Source: Hymenobacter sp. 15J16-1T3B
Lineage (GTDB): Bacteria > Bacteroidota > Bacteroidia > Cytophagales > Hymenobacteraceae
Direction of reading: 5' to 3'
Length of the DNA stretch: 64,000 nucleotides
Assembly (NCBI RefSeq): GCF_020711235.1
Contig: NZ_JAJFAV010000006.1
Location: forward strand, 248,001-312,000
Shown: piece after piece, positions 25,547 to 33,462 of the stretch
Layout of the letters: each line of letters opens with the position of its first letter
Position numbering within the stretch: the first letter of the stretch is position 1
Program-made: the position numbers and the translations under genes
Notes under the pieces: model-generated
The model's input: only the letters and a program-made list of their open reading frames with translations
Databases searched by the model: none
Told to the model about the DNA's origin: nothing

Positions 25547-25743
25547 GGCTTTTCGGCGGGCGGGGAAATGGGGCAGGGGTGAAATTGTGAATTCGGGGAG
25601 GAGCGCCGGCACCCGACGGGGCCATGGCCACCCCATCAGCAGGCACTGAGCCGCCGAGTCGGCAGCGAATGGAAGCCCGAGCGGTGGCCGGCCGGGCGTG
25701 CGCCGCCCCGAACCGCCGCCGAACGACCGCGCGGTTTGGGCCG

Positions 25744-25771
25744 TTGCCGAACGAGCGTTTTCCTACCTTTG
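25744..25771 (+). promoter_or_regulatory. Promoter of the cysteine synthase gene
   Basis: TTG (25744-25746), a 17-nt spacer, then TACCTTTG (25764-25771) fits the Bacteroidota -33/-7 pattern exactly. It fixes the start at 25793, 21 nt downstream, and excludes the longer in-frame start. Confidence 0.7.
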
Positions 25772-25792
25772 TGGTTTCCCAATCTCCCTCCC

Positions 25793-26773
25793 ATGTACCT
25801 CAACAACATCGTCGAAGCCATCGGCAACACGCCGCTGGTGAAGCTCAATAACGTCACGAAAGGCATTCCCGGCACCATCCTGGCCAAGGTCGAATACTTC
25901 AACCCCGGCAACTCGGTGAAGGACCGCATGGCCATCCGCATGATCGAGGACGCGGAAAAGGCCGGCATCATCAAGCCCGGCGGCACCATCATCGAGGGCA
26001 CCAGCGGCAACACCGGCATGGGCCTCGCGCTGGCCGCCATTGCCAAGGGCTACAAGTGCATCTTCACGATGTCGGACAAGCAGAGCAAGGAAAAGCAGGA
26101 CATTCTGCGCGCCGTCGGCGCCGAGGTTATCGTGTGCCCCACCAACGTGGCCCCCGACGACCCCCGCTCGTACTACTCGGTGGCCCGCAAGCTGAACCAG
26201 GAAATTCCGAACTCCCTCTACCCAAACCAGTACGACAACCTCTCCAACACCGCCGCCCACTACGAGGGCACCGGCCCCGAGCTGTGGCAGCAGACGGACG
26301 GCCGCATCACGCACTTCGCGGCGGGCGTGGGCACGGGTGGCACCATCTGCGGCACCAGCAAGTACCTGAAGGAGCAGAACCCGAACCTGTTCACCCTGGG
26401 CCTGGACACCTACGGCTCGGTCTTTAAGAAATATAAGGAAACCGGTATTTTCGACGAAAACGAAATCTACCCCTACAAGACCGAGGGCATCGGCGAGGAC
26501 ATCCTGCCGAAGAACGTGGACTTCGACCTCATCGACCTGTTCCTGAAAGTGGGCGACAAGGAAGCGGCCCTGATGACGCGCCGTTTGGCCAAGGAAGAAG
26601 GCCTGTTTGTGGGCTGGTCGTGCGGCTCGGCCGTTCACGGCGCCCTGGAGTACGCCAAGCAGCACCTCAAAGAAGACGACACGATGGTCATCCTGCTGCC
26701 CGACCACGGCACGCGCTACCTCGGCAAAGTCTACAACGACGAGTGGATGCGCGAGCAAGGCTGGTTGGATTAA
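25793..26773 (+). CDS. PLP-dependent cysteine synthase family protein (CysK/CysM/CBS type)
   Basis: A 326-residue fold-type II PLP enzyme. [14 protein letters not shown] carries the PLP lysine K43, [10 protein letters not shown] (68-77) binds substrate carboxylate, and [10 protein letters not shown] (178-187) binds the PLP phosphate; SCGS near the C-terminus is also conserved. Family members make cysteine from O-acetylserine and sulfide, or cystathionine from homocysteine and serine; the CBS domain of cystathionine beta-synthase is missing. The exact reaction cannot be decided from the sequence. The start at 25793 ([16 protein letters not shown]) matches the family and the promoter. Confidence 0.92.
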   Translation: MYLNNIVEAIGNTPLVKLNNVTKGIPGTILAKVEYFNPGNSVKDRMAIRMIEDAEKAGIIKPGGTIIEGTSGNTGMGLALAAIAKGYKCIFTMSDKQSKEKQDILRAVGAEVIVCPTNVAPDDPRSYYSVARKLNQEIPNSLYPNQYDNLSNTAAHYEGTGPELWQQTDGRITHFAAGVGTGGTICGTSKYLKEQNPNLFTLGLDTYGSVFKKYKETGIFDENEIYPYKTEGIGEDILPKNVDFDLIDLFLKVGDKEAALMTRRLAKEEGLFVGWSCGSAVHGALEYAKQHLKEDDTMVILLPDHGTRYLGKVYNDEWMREQGWLD

Positions 26774-26843
26774 TTTCAGTAACTTAGTAGTCCCGACTGC
26801 AAGGCGTGGCCGGAAGACCTATTCACTTACCCAGGCCAACTTC

Positions 26844-27260
26844 ATGTCTCGCAAGCTGAACCAAGTCGTCCTGATTGACGATAACGAAACCACGAGTTTC
26901 CTGAACAACCGGCTGTTGCAGCGGCTGGACCTGGCGGAGCACATCCTCTCGTTCACTAACGCCGAGCAGGCCTTCTACCAGCTCTGGAGCCCGCAGGCCA
27001 TTGCCGCGGCGCAGGTGCCCGAGCTGGTGTTCGTCGACCTGAAAATGCCCGGCATGGACGGCTTCGAGTTCCTGAACCAATACAGCCGACTGGCCCCCGA
27101 AGTGCGCGAAAAGACCGTCATGGCCGTGCTCACTACTTCCATGCACTCGGCCGACACCTCGCGCGTGGCCCAGTACGAAGGCGTGGAATACCTGGCCAAG
27201 CCGCTCACGGAAGAAAAAATGCAGAAGCTGCTGGACAAGCGCTTCTCGCTGGCCAATTAA
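26844..27260 (+). CDS. Single-domain response regulator (receiver only)
   Basis: A 138-residue protein made of one REC domain: VVLIDDNETT (acidic pocket DD), then ELVFVDLKMPGMDGFEF with the phosphoacceptor aspartate in VDLK, the conserved T/S in AVLTTSMH, and the lysine in YLAKPLTEEKM. No output domain. CheY-like proteins of this type pass phosphate to other partners. No histidine kinase gene is nearby. The start at 26844 (MSRKLNQVVLIDDN) gives the usual length before the first aspartates. It is 70 bp downstream of the cysteine synthase gene and ends in a strong terminator. Confidence 0.9.
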   Translation: MSRKLNQVVLIDDNETTSFLNNRLLQRLDLAEHILSFTNAEQAFYQLWSPQAIAAAQVPELVFVDLKMPGMDGFEFLNQYSRLAPEVREKTVMAVLTTSMHSADTSRVAQYEGVEYLAKPLTEEKMQKLLDKRFSLAN

Positions 27261-27283
27261 GGATCGGCAACTACTAACAAGAA

Positions 27284-27315
27284 GGGCCGCCCGGTTTGCC
27301 GGGCGGCCCTTTTTT
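27284..27315 (+). terminator. Rho-independent terminator of the response regulator gene
   Basis: GGGCCGCCCGG (27284-27294), TTTG loop, CCGGGCGGCCC (27299-27309), followed by TTTTTT. Confidence 0.9.
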
Positions 27316-27335
27316 ATTGCCTGCAAAACAGGCCC

Positions 27336-27511
27336 GTCATGCCGAGCGAAGTCGAGGCATCTCGCGGGCTAAAAATGCCTGCGCATGATTGAGCAAGCAT
27401 TTTTAGCCCGCAGAGAGCACAGCACAAACGCAGAAGGCGCTGAGCTGTTTTGGCGCCGCTGATTATTACCCGATGCCCGCACGCGAGATGCCTCGACCAG
27501 CTCGACATGAC
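27336..27511. repeat. Intergenic inverted-repeat element, subfamily B (with inner hairpin)
   Basis: A 176-bp element. The left end GTCATGCCGAGCGAAGTCGAGGCATCTCGCG matches, reversed and with few changes, the right end CGCGAGATGCCTCGACCAGC...CGACATGAC. An inner perfect 15-bp hairpin (GCGGGCTAAAAATGC at 27364-27378, GCATTTTTAGCCCGC at 27397-27411) is nested inside. Related elements: 35936-36045 and 54527-54629. Confidence 0.75.
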
Positions 27512-27546
27512 GCCCAGGAGTTTGCCTTGTGCCTGGCCACTCAGCG

Positions 27547-29211
27547 CTACGCCAGCACCGACACAAACTCGAATTTTTCGCCGTCGAACAAGCCTTTGTC
27601 GCTGAGCTTGAGGGCCGGAATGACCAGCAGGGCCATAAACGAGAGGGTCATGAATGGGGCACCGAGCGGGCTGCCGAGCCGCTTGGCTAGCTGGTCGACG
27701 GCGGTGTAGGCTTCGGCCACGGCGTAACCTTCCCCGGCCGACATCAGGCCCGCCACCGGCAAAGGCAGCAGCAGCTCCTCGCCGTTGTCGCCCACGGCGG
27801 CCAGGCCGCCTTTGGCTTCGATGACGAGGTTGACGGCGCGGGCCAGGGCCTCGTCGGAGCAGCCCACGGCGGTGATGTTGTGCGAATCGTGGCCCACGCT
27901 GCTGGCCAAGGCGCCACGCTGCAGCCCAAAGCCGCGGATAAAGCCCACGGCGGGCGCCGCACCGGCTTCGTAGCGGTTCACCACGGTCAGCTTGAGCACG
28001 TCATTGGCCCCGTCGGGCACGAGCTGACCGTTTTGCACCGGCACCGAAGCCGGGTCGGCGGCGGTGATGAGCTGGCCGTCGTAGCAGCGGATGGCGCGCA
28101 CCGTGGCCGCCGTGACCGTGGCGTCGGGGGCGGGCAGGGCAAAGTCCTGGGGCTGCACCCGGCGGGCGTGGAAGTTGTTGGGCGCTTGGTGCTCGGCCGT
28201 CGGGAGCAGGGTTTGCCCGTTTTCAGCCACTAGCTCGCCGCGCAGGTAGGTTTGCTGCACCCGGAAGTCCCGCAGGTTGTCGACCACAATAAAATCGGCC
28301 GCGTCGCCCTCGCGCAGCTGGCCCACGTCGAGCCGGTAGTGGGCCACCGGGTTGAGGCAAGCGGCTTGCAGCACCTTCCACACGTCGATGCCGCGCGCCA
28401 CGGCCCGGCGCACCAGCGCGTCGATGTGGCCGAGCAGCAGCGAATCGGGGTGTTTGTCATCGGAGCAGAACATGATGTGGCCGGCGTGCTCGTGGAGCAA
28501 ATCCACCAGCGCCTCGAAGTTGCGGGCCGCCGAGCCTTCCCGGATGAGAATGTGCATGCCGGCGGCCAGCTTGTCGAGGGCCTCGTCGGCGGTGAAGCAC
28601 TCGTGGTCGGTGCTCAGGCCGGCGGCGGCGTAGCGGCGGGCGTCGTCGCCGCGCAGGCCGGGGGCGTGGCCGTCGGCGGGGCGGCCGTACTGCCGGGCCA
28701 GCGCGATTTTGCGCAGCACGTCCGCGTCGCCGTGGAGCACGCCGGGCCAGTTCATCATTTCGGCCAGGTAGCCGATTTCGGGCCGCTGAAACAGCTGCTC
28801 GATGTCGTCGGCGGTGATGGTGGCGCCGGCCGTTTCGAAGATGGTAGCCGGCACGCAGGAAGGCGCTCCGAAGCAGAAGTGAAACGGCGACTGGCGGGCG
28901 TTGTCGAGCATAAACTCCACGCCGGCCACGCCCAGCACGTTGCCAATTTCGTGCGGATCCGACACGGTGGCCACCGTGCCGTGCACCACCGCCAAGCGGG
29001 CAAACTCGGCCGGCACCAGCAGGGAGCTTTCCACGTGCACGTGGGCGTCGACGAAGCCCGGCAGGGCGTAGGGCAGGGCGTGGTCGGCTTCGGGGGCGGG
29101 TGCGTAGTCGATGCCAGCCACGCGGCCGGCGGCGACGCGGATGGTGGCCGGGCGCACCGAGCGGGCGGGAATGTCGACGACGTTGGCGCGCAGGGAAAAT
29201 TCAGCGGACAT
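27547..29211 (-). CDS. ade: Adenine deaminase
   Basis: A 554-residue amidohydrolase-superfamily enzyme of normal adenine deaminase length. The metal ligands start with DAHVHVESS (H57, H59), then VADPHEIGNV-type TVSDPHEIGNVLG, DGHAPGL, STDHECFT and FCSDDKHPDSL, the classical adenine deaminase blocks. The C-terminal domain has GLQRGALASSVGHDSHNITAVG. It converts adenine to hypoxanthine in purine salvage. The ATG at 29211 fits the family N-terminus. A subfamily B repeat element lies 35 bp past its stop. It is divergent from the small lipoprotein gene at 29301. Confidence 0.96.
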   Translation of the reverse strand: MSAEFSLRANVVDIPARSVRPATIRVAAGRVAGIDYAPAPEADHALPYALPGFVDAHVHVESSLLVPAEFARLAVVHGTVATVSDPHEIGNVLGVAGVEFMLDNARQSPFHFCFGAPSCVPATIFETAGATITADDIEQLFQRPEIGYLAEMMNWPGVLHGDADVLRKIALARQYGRPADGHAPGLRGDDARRYAAAGLSTDHECFTADEALDKLAAGMHILIREGSAARNFEALVDLLHEHAGHIMFCSDDKHPDSLLLGHIDALVRRAVARGIDVWKVLQAACLNPVAHYRLDVGQLREGDAADFIVVDNLRDFRVQQTYLRGELVAENGQTLLPTAEHQAPNNFHARRVQPQDFALPAPDATVTAATVRAIRCYDGQLITAADPASVPVQNGQLVPDGANDVLKLTVVNRYEAGAAPAVGFIRGFGLQRGALASSVGHDSHNITAVGCSDEALARAVNLVIEAKGGLAAVGDNGEELLLPLPVAGLMSAGEGYAVAEAYTAVDQLAKRLGSPLGAPFMTLSFMALLVIPALKLSDKGLFDGEKFEFVSVLA

Positions 29212-29273
29212 AAAGCGGGAATGGGGAGCTAAAAGCAGGTACGGCCGCGTTAGAGCAGCCGGGCAAAGAAGGT

Positions 29274-29281
29274 TATCTTTG
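29274..29281 (+). promoter_or_regulatory. Consensus -7 element (TATCTTTG) of the 53-residue lipoprotein gene
   Basis: TATCTTTGG matches TAnnTTTG and lies 20 nt before the GTG start at 29301, giving a very short leader. Confidence 0.6.
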
Positions 29282-29300
29282 GCCTAAATTCCAGTTATCG

Positions 29301-29462
29301 GTGAAAAAGACGCTGACCCTGCTGCTCACGGTGCTCACGCTGGCCGCCTCGGTGCCCGGCCTCACCAGCTGCGCCCGCCGCACCCCCCAGCAGAAAAAAA
29401 CCGCTTCCTATAAGCGCAAAGCCCGCGGCGGCCACGTGCCCTGCCCCTGCGACAGTCACTAA
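29301..29462 (+). CDS. Very small lipoprotein with C-terminal CPC motif, GTG start
   Basis: A 53-residue protein translated from GTG. The signal VKKTLTLLLTVLTLAASVPGLTSC has Lys-Lys, a long hydrophobic core and lipobox LTSC. The short mature part is Arg/Lys-rich (RRTPQQKKTASYKRKARG) and ends GGHVPCPCDSH, so it has a Cys-Pro-Cys and a terminal histidine that could bind metal. It is supported by a consensus -7 element upstream and strongly GC-rich third positions. No named family recognised. It lies between the ade promoter region and the triplicated secreted proteins. Confidence 0.75.
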   Translation: MKKTLTLLLTVLTLAASVPGLTSCARRTPQQKKTASYKRKARGGHVPCPCDSH

Positions 29463-29645
29463 GACGGCCTAACCCGCCCGCGGACTTAATCTGCTGAGCC
29501 GGCGCCGCGCTGGATTGTAAGCTGCCGGGCTTGTTGTAAATTGCCAGGAACCGTCGGGCGCAACCGGCCCGCCGGGCGTTGTTATTACCGGTCTTTCGGG
29601 CGGCTCGGACGCAAGCTGCTCCGCACCTCTATTCCGCTTGCGCGT

Positions 29646-30302
29646 ATGTCAACACCGCTACTTGCTCGCCTGCTCGGCCGCCCGGGGCTGCTGACGGCGC
29701 TTGCCCTGGCCCTGAGCACCTGCTGCCAGGCGCAGGTGGGGCTGCTGATCGGGGCGGCCACCGCTGCCTTCGACGACAAATTTTACCGGGCTGGCCCGGG
29801 CAGCTACCAGCTGAACGGGGCGCCCTGGCAGCCGCACGCGGAGCTGCGCGTGTCCAACTCCGGCATGGTCGTGGGCAAGGGCAAGGCCACGCAGCGCTAC
29901 TGGCTCGATAAATTCAGTCAAGTGGTCATCAGCGCCGACTCCTTTGCGGTGGTCGGCAACGCGCGCATGGGCAAGGCCCTAAAGCCCGTCGACGGGCCGC
30001 TGCTGGGCCAGCGCGTGTGGCGGCAGCCGCAGGTGGAGCTGTTCGACTTCCGGGCCTTGGGCGGCCCGCTGCCCCTGCTGCGCTTCCCCGACCAAACGGC
30101 CCTGGTGCTGCCCCGCCGCTGCCGCGACTACTGCGACGTGATGCTGCTACTAGTGGGCGACCACCCCGCCCTGGCCGAGCAGCTGCGCCAAGGCGCTTTC
30201 GACGCGAGCCACACCCGCCAGATCCTGAGCACTTACCTGGCCTGGAAACCCGCTGGCTTCGATACCAAAGCTCTGTCGGCGGCCGCGCCGGCGGCTAAAT
30301 AA
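29646..30302 (+). CDS. Secreted protein of tandem family, copy 1
   Basis: A 218-residue protein. Signal LLTALALALSTCCQAQ (cleavage likely after CQA). The mature part shares its layout with the next two genes: GPGSYQLNGAPWQPHAELRV, then a V-x-S-A-D-S-F-A-V-V strand, GQRVWRQPQVELFDFRALGGPLPLLRFPDQTALVLP, and MLLLVGDHPALAEQLRQGAFDASHTRQILSTYLAWKPAGFDT. The start at 29646 (MSTPLLARLLGRPG) begins the signal peptide. Function unknown; the conserved V-G-D and Y-L-x-W-K-P blocks define the family. Likely periplasmic, first of a three-gene array. Confidence 0.75.
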   Translation: MSTPLLARLLGRPGLLTALALALSTCCQAQVGLLIGAATAAFDDKFYRAGPGSYQLNGAPWQPHAELRVSNSGMVVGKGKATQRYWLDKFSQVVISADSFAVVGNARMGKALKPVDGPLLGQRVWRQPQVELFDFRALGGPLPLLRFPDQTALVLPRRCRDYCDVMLLLVGDHPALAEQLRQGAFDASHTRQILSTYLAWKPAGFDTKALSAAAPAAK

Positions 30303-30372
30303 TCAGCCTGACCAGTCCTGCCCAACAGCCGTGCGAGGCGTTTTTCCTGCTTTTTTCACTCCCTCCCTTTAT

Positions 30373-31035
30373 ATGCGTCAAGTACTACGCCCCGTTCTAT
30401 CCCTGTTGCTCGTGCTGGGCCTGAGCTCGGCCGCTCAAGCCCAAGTGGGCCTGATTATGGCCGCCGCCCGGCTCGGGGTGGCCGCTGCCACCTTGGCCGC
30501 CGCCGACCCGCAGTACAGCTGCAAAGGCCCCGGCAGCTACCAGCTGAATGCCGCGGAATGGCAGCCGGCTCCCATTCTGGTAACCAACGGCAACCTCACG
30601 GCCGGCAAAGGCAAAGAAGCCAAGCAGTTCGGCCTCGACGAAGTACGGCAGGTAGTGGTGCGCACCGATACGTTCGTGGTGGTGCGCAACGTGAAGTTTC
30701 CGGGTGCTAACGCCATTTCGGCGGCCCCCACGCTTGGCCGGCGCGTGTGGCGCCACGCGCAGGTGGAGCTGTTCAACTACTACGCGGCCGCCGGCGCCCT
30801 GCCCATGCTCCGTTTCCCCGACGGCAAGGTGCTGGTGCTGCCCCTCAAGCCCAAGGAGTACCGCGCCGCCATGCTCAAGCTCGTCGGCGACCAGCCCAAG
30901 CTGGCCGAGCAGCTGCGCGGCAACGAACTGGAGCCCGTGCACACCCGCCTGATCCTCGACACCTACCTGCGCTGGAAGCCCTCCGGCTTCGATACCACGG
31001 CCAGCTTCGCCGCCGGCAACGAACCCAGCAAGTAA
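30373..31035 (+). CDS. Secreted protein of tandem family, copy 2
   Basis: A 220-residue protein. Signal MRQVLRPVLSLLLVLGLSSAAQAQ. It aligns with copy 1 through GPGSYQLNAAEWQPAPILV, VRTDTFVVVRNV, GRRVWRHAQVELFNYYAAAGALPMLRFPDGKVLVLP, MLKLVGDQPKLAEQLRGNELEPVHTRLILDTYLRWKPSGFDT. More conserved with copy 1 than with copy 3, so probably the latest duplication. Single cysteine near YSCKGPGSYQL. It lies 70 bp after copy 1 and 11 bp before copy 3, consistent with co-transcription. Function unknown. Confidence 0.77.
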   Translation: MRQVLRPVLSLLLVLGLSSAAQAQVGLIMAAARLGVAAATLAAADPQYSCKGPGSYQLNAAEWQPAPILVTNGNLTAGKGKEAKQFGLDEVRQVVVRTDTFVVVRNVKFPGANAISAAPTLGRRVWRHAQVELFNYYAAAGALPMLRFPDGKVLVLPLKPKEYRAAMLKLVGDQPKLAEQLRGNELEPVHTRLILDTYLRWKPSGFDTTASFAAGNEPSK

Positions 31036-31046
31036 CTACCCTTCCG

Positions 31047-31670
31047 ATGTCTATGCTAACGCGTAGCCTGCTGCTAGCCGCGGCCGCCGGGCTGCTGAGC
31101 CTGCCGGCCCTGGCCCAAGTGCCGGGCATGATGACCACCGTGCCCCGGCTCCACCTCGTGCGCAACCACCGCCCCGGCTCCTTTCAGCTCGCCGACGGCC
31201 GCTGGCAGGCCGCCGAGCTGTATTACGAAGGCGGCGAGTGGCTGAGCGTGCGCCAGCCCGGCGTGGACGGCCGGCGCGAGTACCTGCCCCAGGACGTGCC
31301 GCGCTTCGTCATCAAGGCCGATACCTTCGGCGTGGTGCAGGGCTACGGGCCGGCCGATCGACAGGGCGGGGCCGGGGTCTTTGGCCAGGAGCTCTACCGC
31401 ACGCCCTACCACGCGCTGTTCAGCTACCGCGAAGCCGAGGGCGACAACATGAGCCTGACGCTTCTGCAGCCGCTGGGCGGCGCGGCGGTGAGCATTCCGC
31501 AGGGCCGCAAGAGCTTCACCAACGTCATGCTGCCGATTTTCGGTGACTGTCCGGAGGTGGCCGAGGGCATTCGGCGGGGCCGGTTCGGGCCTCAGCACGT
31601 CAAGCGCATGATGGCCCTGTATGCCCAGTGGAAGCGCACGGCCGGCGCGGCCGCCCCGCCCCGGGGCTGA
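31047..31670 (+). CDS. Secreted protein of tandem family, copy 3 (divergent)
   Basis: A 207-residue protein, more diverged than copies 1 and 2. Signal MSMLTRSLLLAAAAGLLSLPALAQ. The same layout is visible in weaker form: NHRPGSFQLADGRWQAAELYYEGG, FVIKADTFGVVQGYG, FGQELYRTPYHALFSYREAEGDNMSLTLLQPLGG, and MLPIFGDCPEVAEGIRRGRFGPQHVKRMMALYAQWKR. The H-x-R-x-I-L and WKP endings of copies 1 and 2 are changed. The start codon is 11 bp after the stop of copy 2. Function unknown. Confidence 0.75.
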   Translation: MSMLTRSLLLAAAAGLLSLPALAQVPGMMTTVPRLHLVRNHRPGSFQLADGRWQAAELYYEGGEWLSVRQPGVDGRREYLPQDVPRFVIKADTFGVVQGYGPADRQGGAGVFGQELYRTPYHALFSYREAEGDNMSLTLLQPLGGAAVSIPQGRKSFTNVMLPIFGDCPEVAEGIRRGRFGPQHVKRMMALYAQWKRTAGAAAPPRG

Positions 31671-31750
31671 GCCGGCGGCCGCTCCGACGGCCAACAATGC
31701 GGCGGCGGTGTTACCTTGGGGGCCACCCCGCCGCTTTTCGGCCTTTGCTT

Positions 31751-32143
31751 ATGCCCGACGAACACCCCTTAGCCCACCTGCAGCAAGCCGCCGAAGCCGT
31801 GCGGCAGCAGCTGCAGGTCGATGACTTCAACGAGGCCGGCGTGCAGCGCCTGGCCGCGTTTATCGAGGAGCAGCGCCCCCTGCTCTCCCGCGACAACGTG
31901 CAGGGCGTGGTCCTGGCCCTGGGCGCGTTTTTGGGGCAGTGCCTGGTGCAGGCGTACCAGGGCGAGTGGGCCTCCGGGCCCGACGGCACCACCGGCGTCG
32001 GTTTCCTAGGCACGCGCTTCTTCAACCCCTTCTACCGCGTCATGCTGCAGTTCGATAACGGGCTGCAGGACTCGGTGGCCGATTTCTACGCTTCCATCCC
32101 GGCGCGGCTGGCCGAACCGCCGCCCAAGCGGAGCTGGATCTGA
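31751..32143 (+). CDS. Small cytosolic protein, paralog pair (copy A)
   Basis: A 130-residue protein without signal peptide or membrane helix. The N-terminus is helical (LQQAAEAVRQQLQVDDFNEAGVQRLAAFIEEQRPLL). The conserved block LALGAFLGQCLVQAYQGEWASG...GVGFLGTRFFNPFYRVMLQFDNGLQDSVADFYASIPARLAEPP is shared with the gene at 32331-32756. No named family was recognised; the FLG-C-L/I and YRV/EHV...G-L-x-x-S-V positions would define it. The ATG at 31751 starts a good reading frame; the upstream in-frame extension overlaps copy 3 in another frame. A terminator follows 58 nt after the stop. Confidence 0.72.
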   Translation: MPDEHPLAHLQQAAEAVRQQLQVDDFNEAGVQRLAAFIEEQRPLLSRDNVQGVVLALGAFLGQCLVQAYQGEWASGPDGTTGVGFLGTRFFNPFYRVMLQFDNGLQDSVADFYASIPARLAEPPPKRSWI

Positions 32144-32200
32144 AGAAAACACGCAAGATTGAAATTGGACTTTCTTCAAAATATCTTATTTGATTCTCAT

Positions 32201-32226
32201 AAAAAGCCCCGCGTGGGCTTTTTTTA
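32201..32226 (+). terminator. Rho-independent terminator after copy A
   Basis: AAAAAGCCC (32201-32209) and GGGCTTTTT (32215-32223) form a 9-bp stem with a 5-nt loop and continuing T run. Confidence 0.85.
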
Positions 32227-32330
32227 TTGCCTGTTCTCAGGCATCCTGGCTAAAATTTTGTAACTACGTAATCAACCCAGCCGGGGTTAGCCTTTCTTTC
32301 GTTCCTTCAATTTCTCCACCACCTATTGCC

Positions 32331-32756
32331 ATGGAAGAGCTGCGCGCCGCCGCTGAAGCCGTTCGGCAACAACTCAACGTCCCCGCCTTTGACGAAGCCG
32401 CTGTGCGGGTCCTGACTGATTTTATTGAAACCCAGCGCGAAGCCCTGGGTTCTGTGGATAGGCCCAACGTTATCAACGCGTTAGGCTGCTTTCTGGGGGA
32501 GTGCATCATCCGCACCTTCGGCGGGAGCTGGCAGTCCAACCCGGCCGGGGTGATGGGTATCCAGCTCGGAGACCATACCTTTGTGCGGCCGTTCGAGCAT
32601 GTGGACCGCCAATTGACGCACGGACTCACCGAATCGGTGGTCGGGTTTTACCAGTCGGTACCCGAGCGCCTGGCTTCGGCCCCGCCCGCCCGTCGGTTGA
32701 CGTGGATTCCGCTGCCGCTTCCCGCGACGACGGCCCGCCGACCGCTCAATAGATGA
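32331..32756 (+). CDS. Small cytosolic protein, paralog pair (copy B), overlapping cmk
   Basis: A 141-residue protein, clear paralog of copy A: LRAAAEAVRQQLNVPAFDEAAVRVLTDFIETQREAL, then NVINALGCFLGECIIRTFGGSWQSNPAGVMGIQLGDHTFVRPFEHVDRQLTHGLTESVVGFYQSVPERLA. Function not recognised. The stop codon overlaps the cmk ATG by four bases (ATGA), which implies translational coupling to cytidylate kinase. The start at 32331 lies after the copy A terminator; an upstream in-frame start at 32190 would cross that terminator and was rejected. Confidence 0.75.
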   Translation: MEELRAAAEAVRQQLNVPAFDEAAVRVLTDFIETQREALGSVDRPNVINALGCFLGECIIRTFGGSWQSNPAGVMGIQLGDHTFVRPFEHVDRQLTHGLTESVVGFYQSVPERLASAPPARRLTWIPLPLPATTARRPLNR

Positions 32757-33457
32757 AAAATATCGTCATAGCCATCGACGGCTACTCTTCCTGCGGCAAA
32801 AGCACCACGGCGAAGGCCGTTGCCGCCGAACTTGGCTATGCTTACATCGACACCGGGGCCATGTACCGCGGCGTCACCCTGTACTTGCTCGAGCACAACA
32901 TCAGCTTCGAGGACTTGCCGCGGGTGGAGGAAGCCCTGCACCAGATGCAGATTACCTTCAAACGCAACCGCCGCTCCGGCCGCAATGAACTCTGCCTCGA
33001 CGGCAGCATCCGCGAGGACGAAATCCGGCAAATGCGCATTTCCAACGCCGTGAGCGAGGTGTCGGTCATCCCGGCCGTGCGCCACGCGATGGTGCGCCAG
33101 CAGCAGCGCATGGCCCGCAAGCGCGGCGTGGTGATGGACGGCCGCGACATCGGCACCACCGTGTTTCCGGACGCGGAAGTGAAAATCTTCATGACTGCCG
33201 ACGTGTACACCCGCGCCATGCGCCGCCAGGTAGAACTGGCCGCCAAGGGCGAGGAAGTGTCCCTGGACGACATTGTGCAGAACCTGCAGAAGCGCGACTA
33301 CCTCGACTCGACCCGCGCCGAAAGTCCGCTGCGCCGCGCCGCCGACGCGGTGCTGCTCGACACCTCGCACATCACCCTCGACGAACAGGTGGATTTCGTG
33401 CTGGAGCGCGTGTCCTCGGTGCTCGTCGACGGGCTGCGCGCGGCCGAAAACGGCTAA
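32753..33457 (+). CDS. cmk: Cytidylate kinase
   Basis: A 234-residue P-loop kinase. The P-loop is IAIDGYSSCGKSTTAK (K16), the CMP-binding strand has YIDTGAMYRGVTLY, and VVMDGRDIGTTVFPDAEVKIFMTADVYTRAMRRQVELAAKGEEVSLDD is the typical CMP kinase block, with the LID arginines in RDYLDSTRAESPLRRAADAV. It phosphorylates CMP and dCMP. Its start overlaps the stop of the unknown paralog before it by four bases. Confidence 0.96.
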   Translation: MKNIVIAIDGYSSCGKSTTAKAVAAELGYAYIDTGAMYRGVTLYLLEHNISFEDLPRVEEALHQMQITFKRNRRSGRNELCLDGSIREDEIRQMRISNAVSEVSVIPAVRHAMVRQQQRMARKRGVVMDGRDIGTTVFPDAEVKIFMTADVYTRAMRRQVELAAKGEEVSLDDIVQNLQKRDYLDSTRAESPLRRAADAVLLDTSHITLDEQVDFVLERVSSVLVDGLRAAENG

Positions 33458-33462
33458 CCCCC

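Larger units (their letters stand above)
25482..25792. other. 311-bp divergent intergenic region between sucD and the cysteine synthase gene
   Basis: No gene seen. It holds consensus promoters facing both ways: 25539-25546 (minus) and 25744-25771 (plus). The middle is a GC-rich stretch without hairpins. Confidence 0.65.

Noticed and set aside
25482-25646. N-terminal extension of sucD in the same frame
   Set aside because: It crosses a consensus promoter, and family members start at [10 protein letters not shown].
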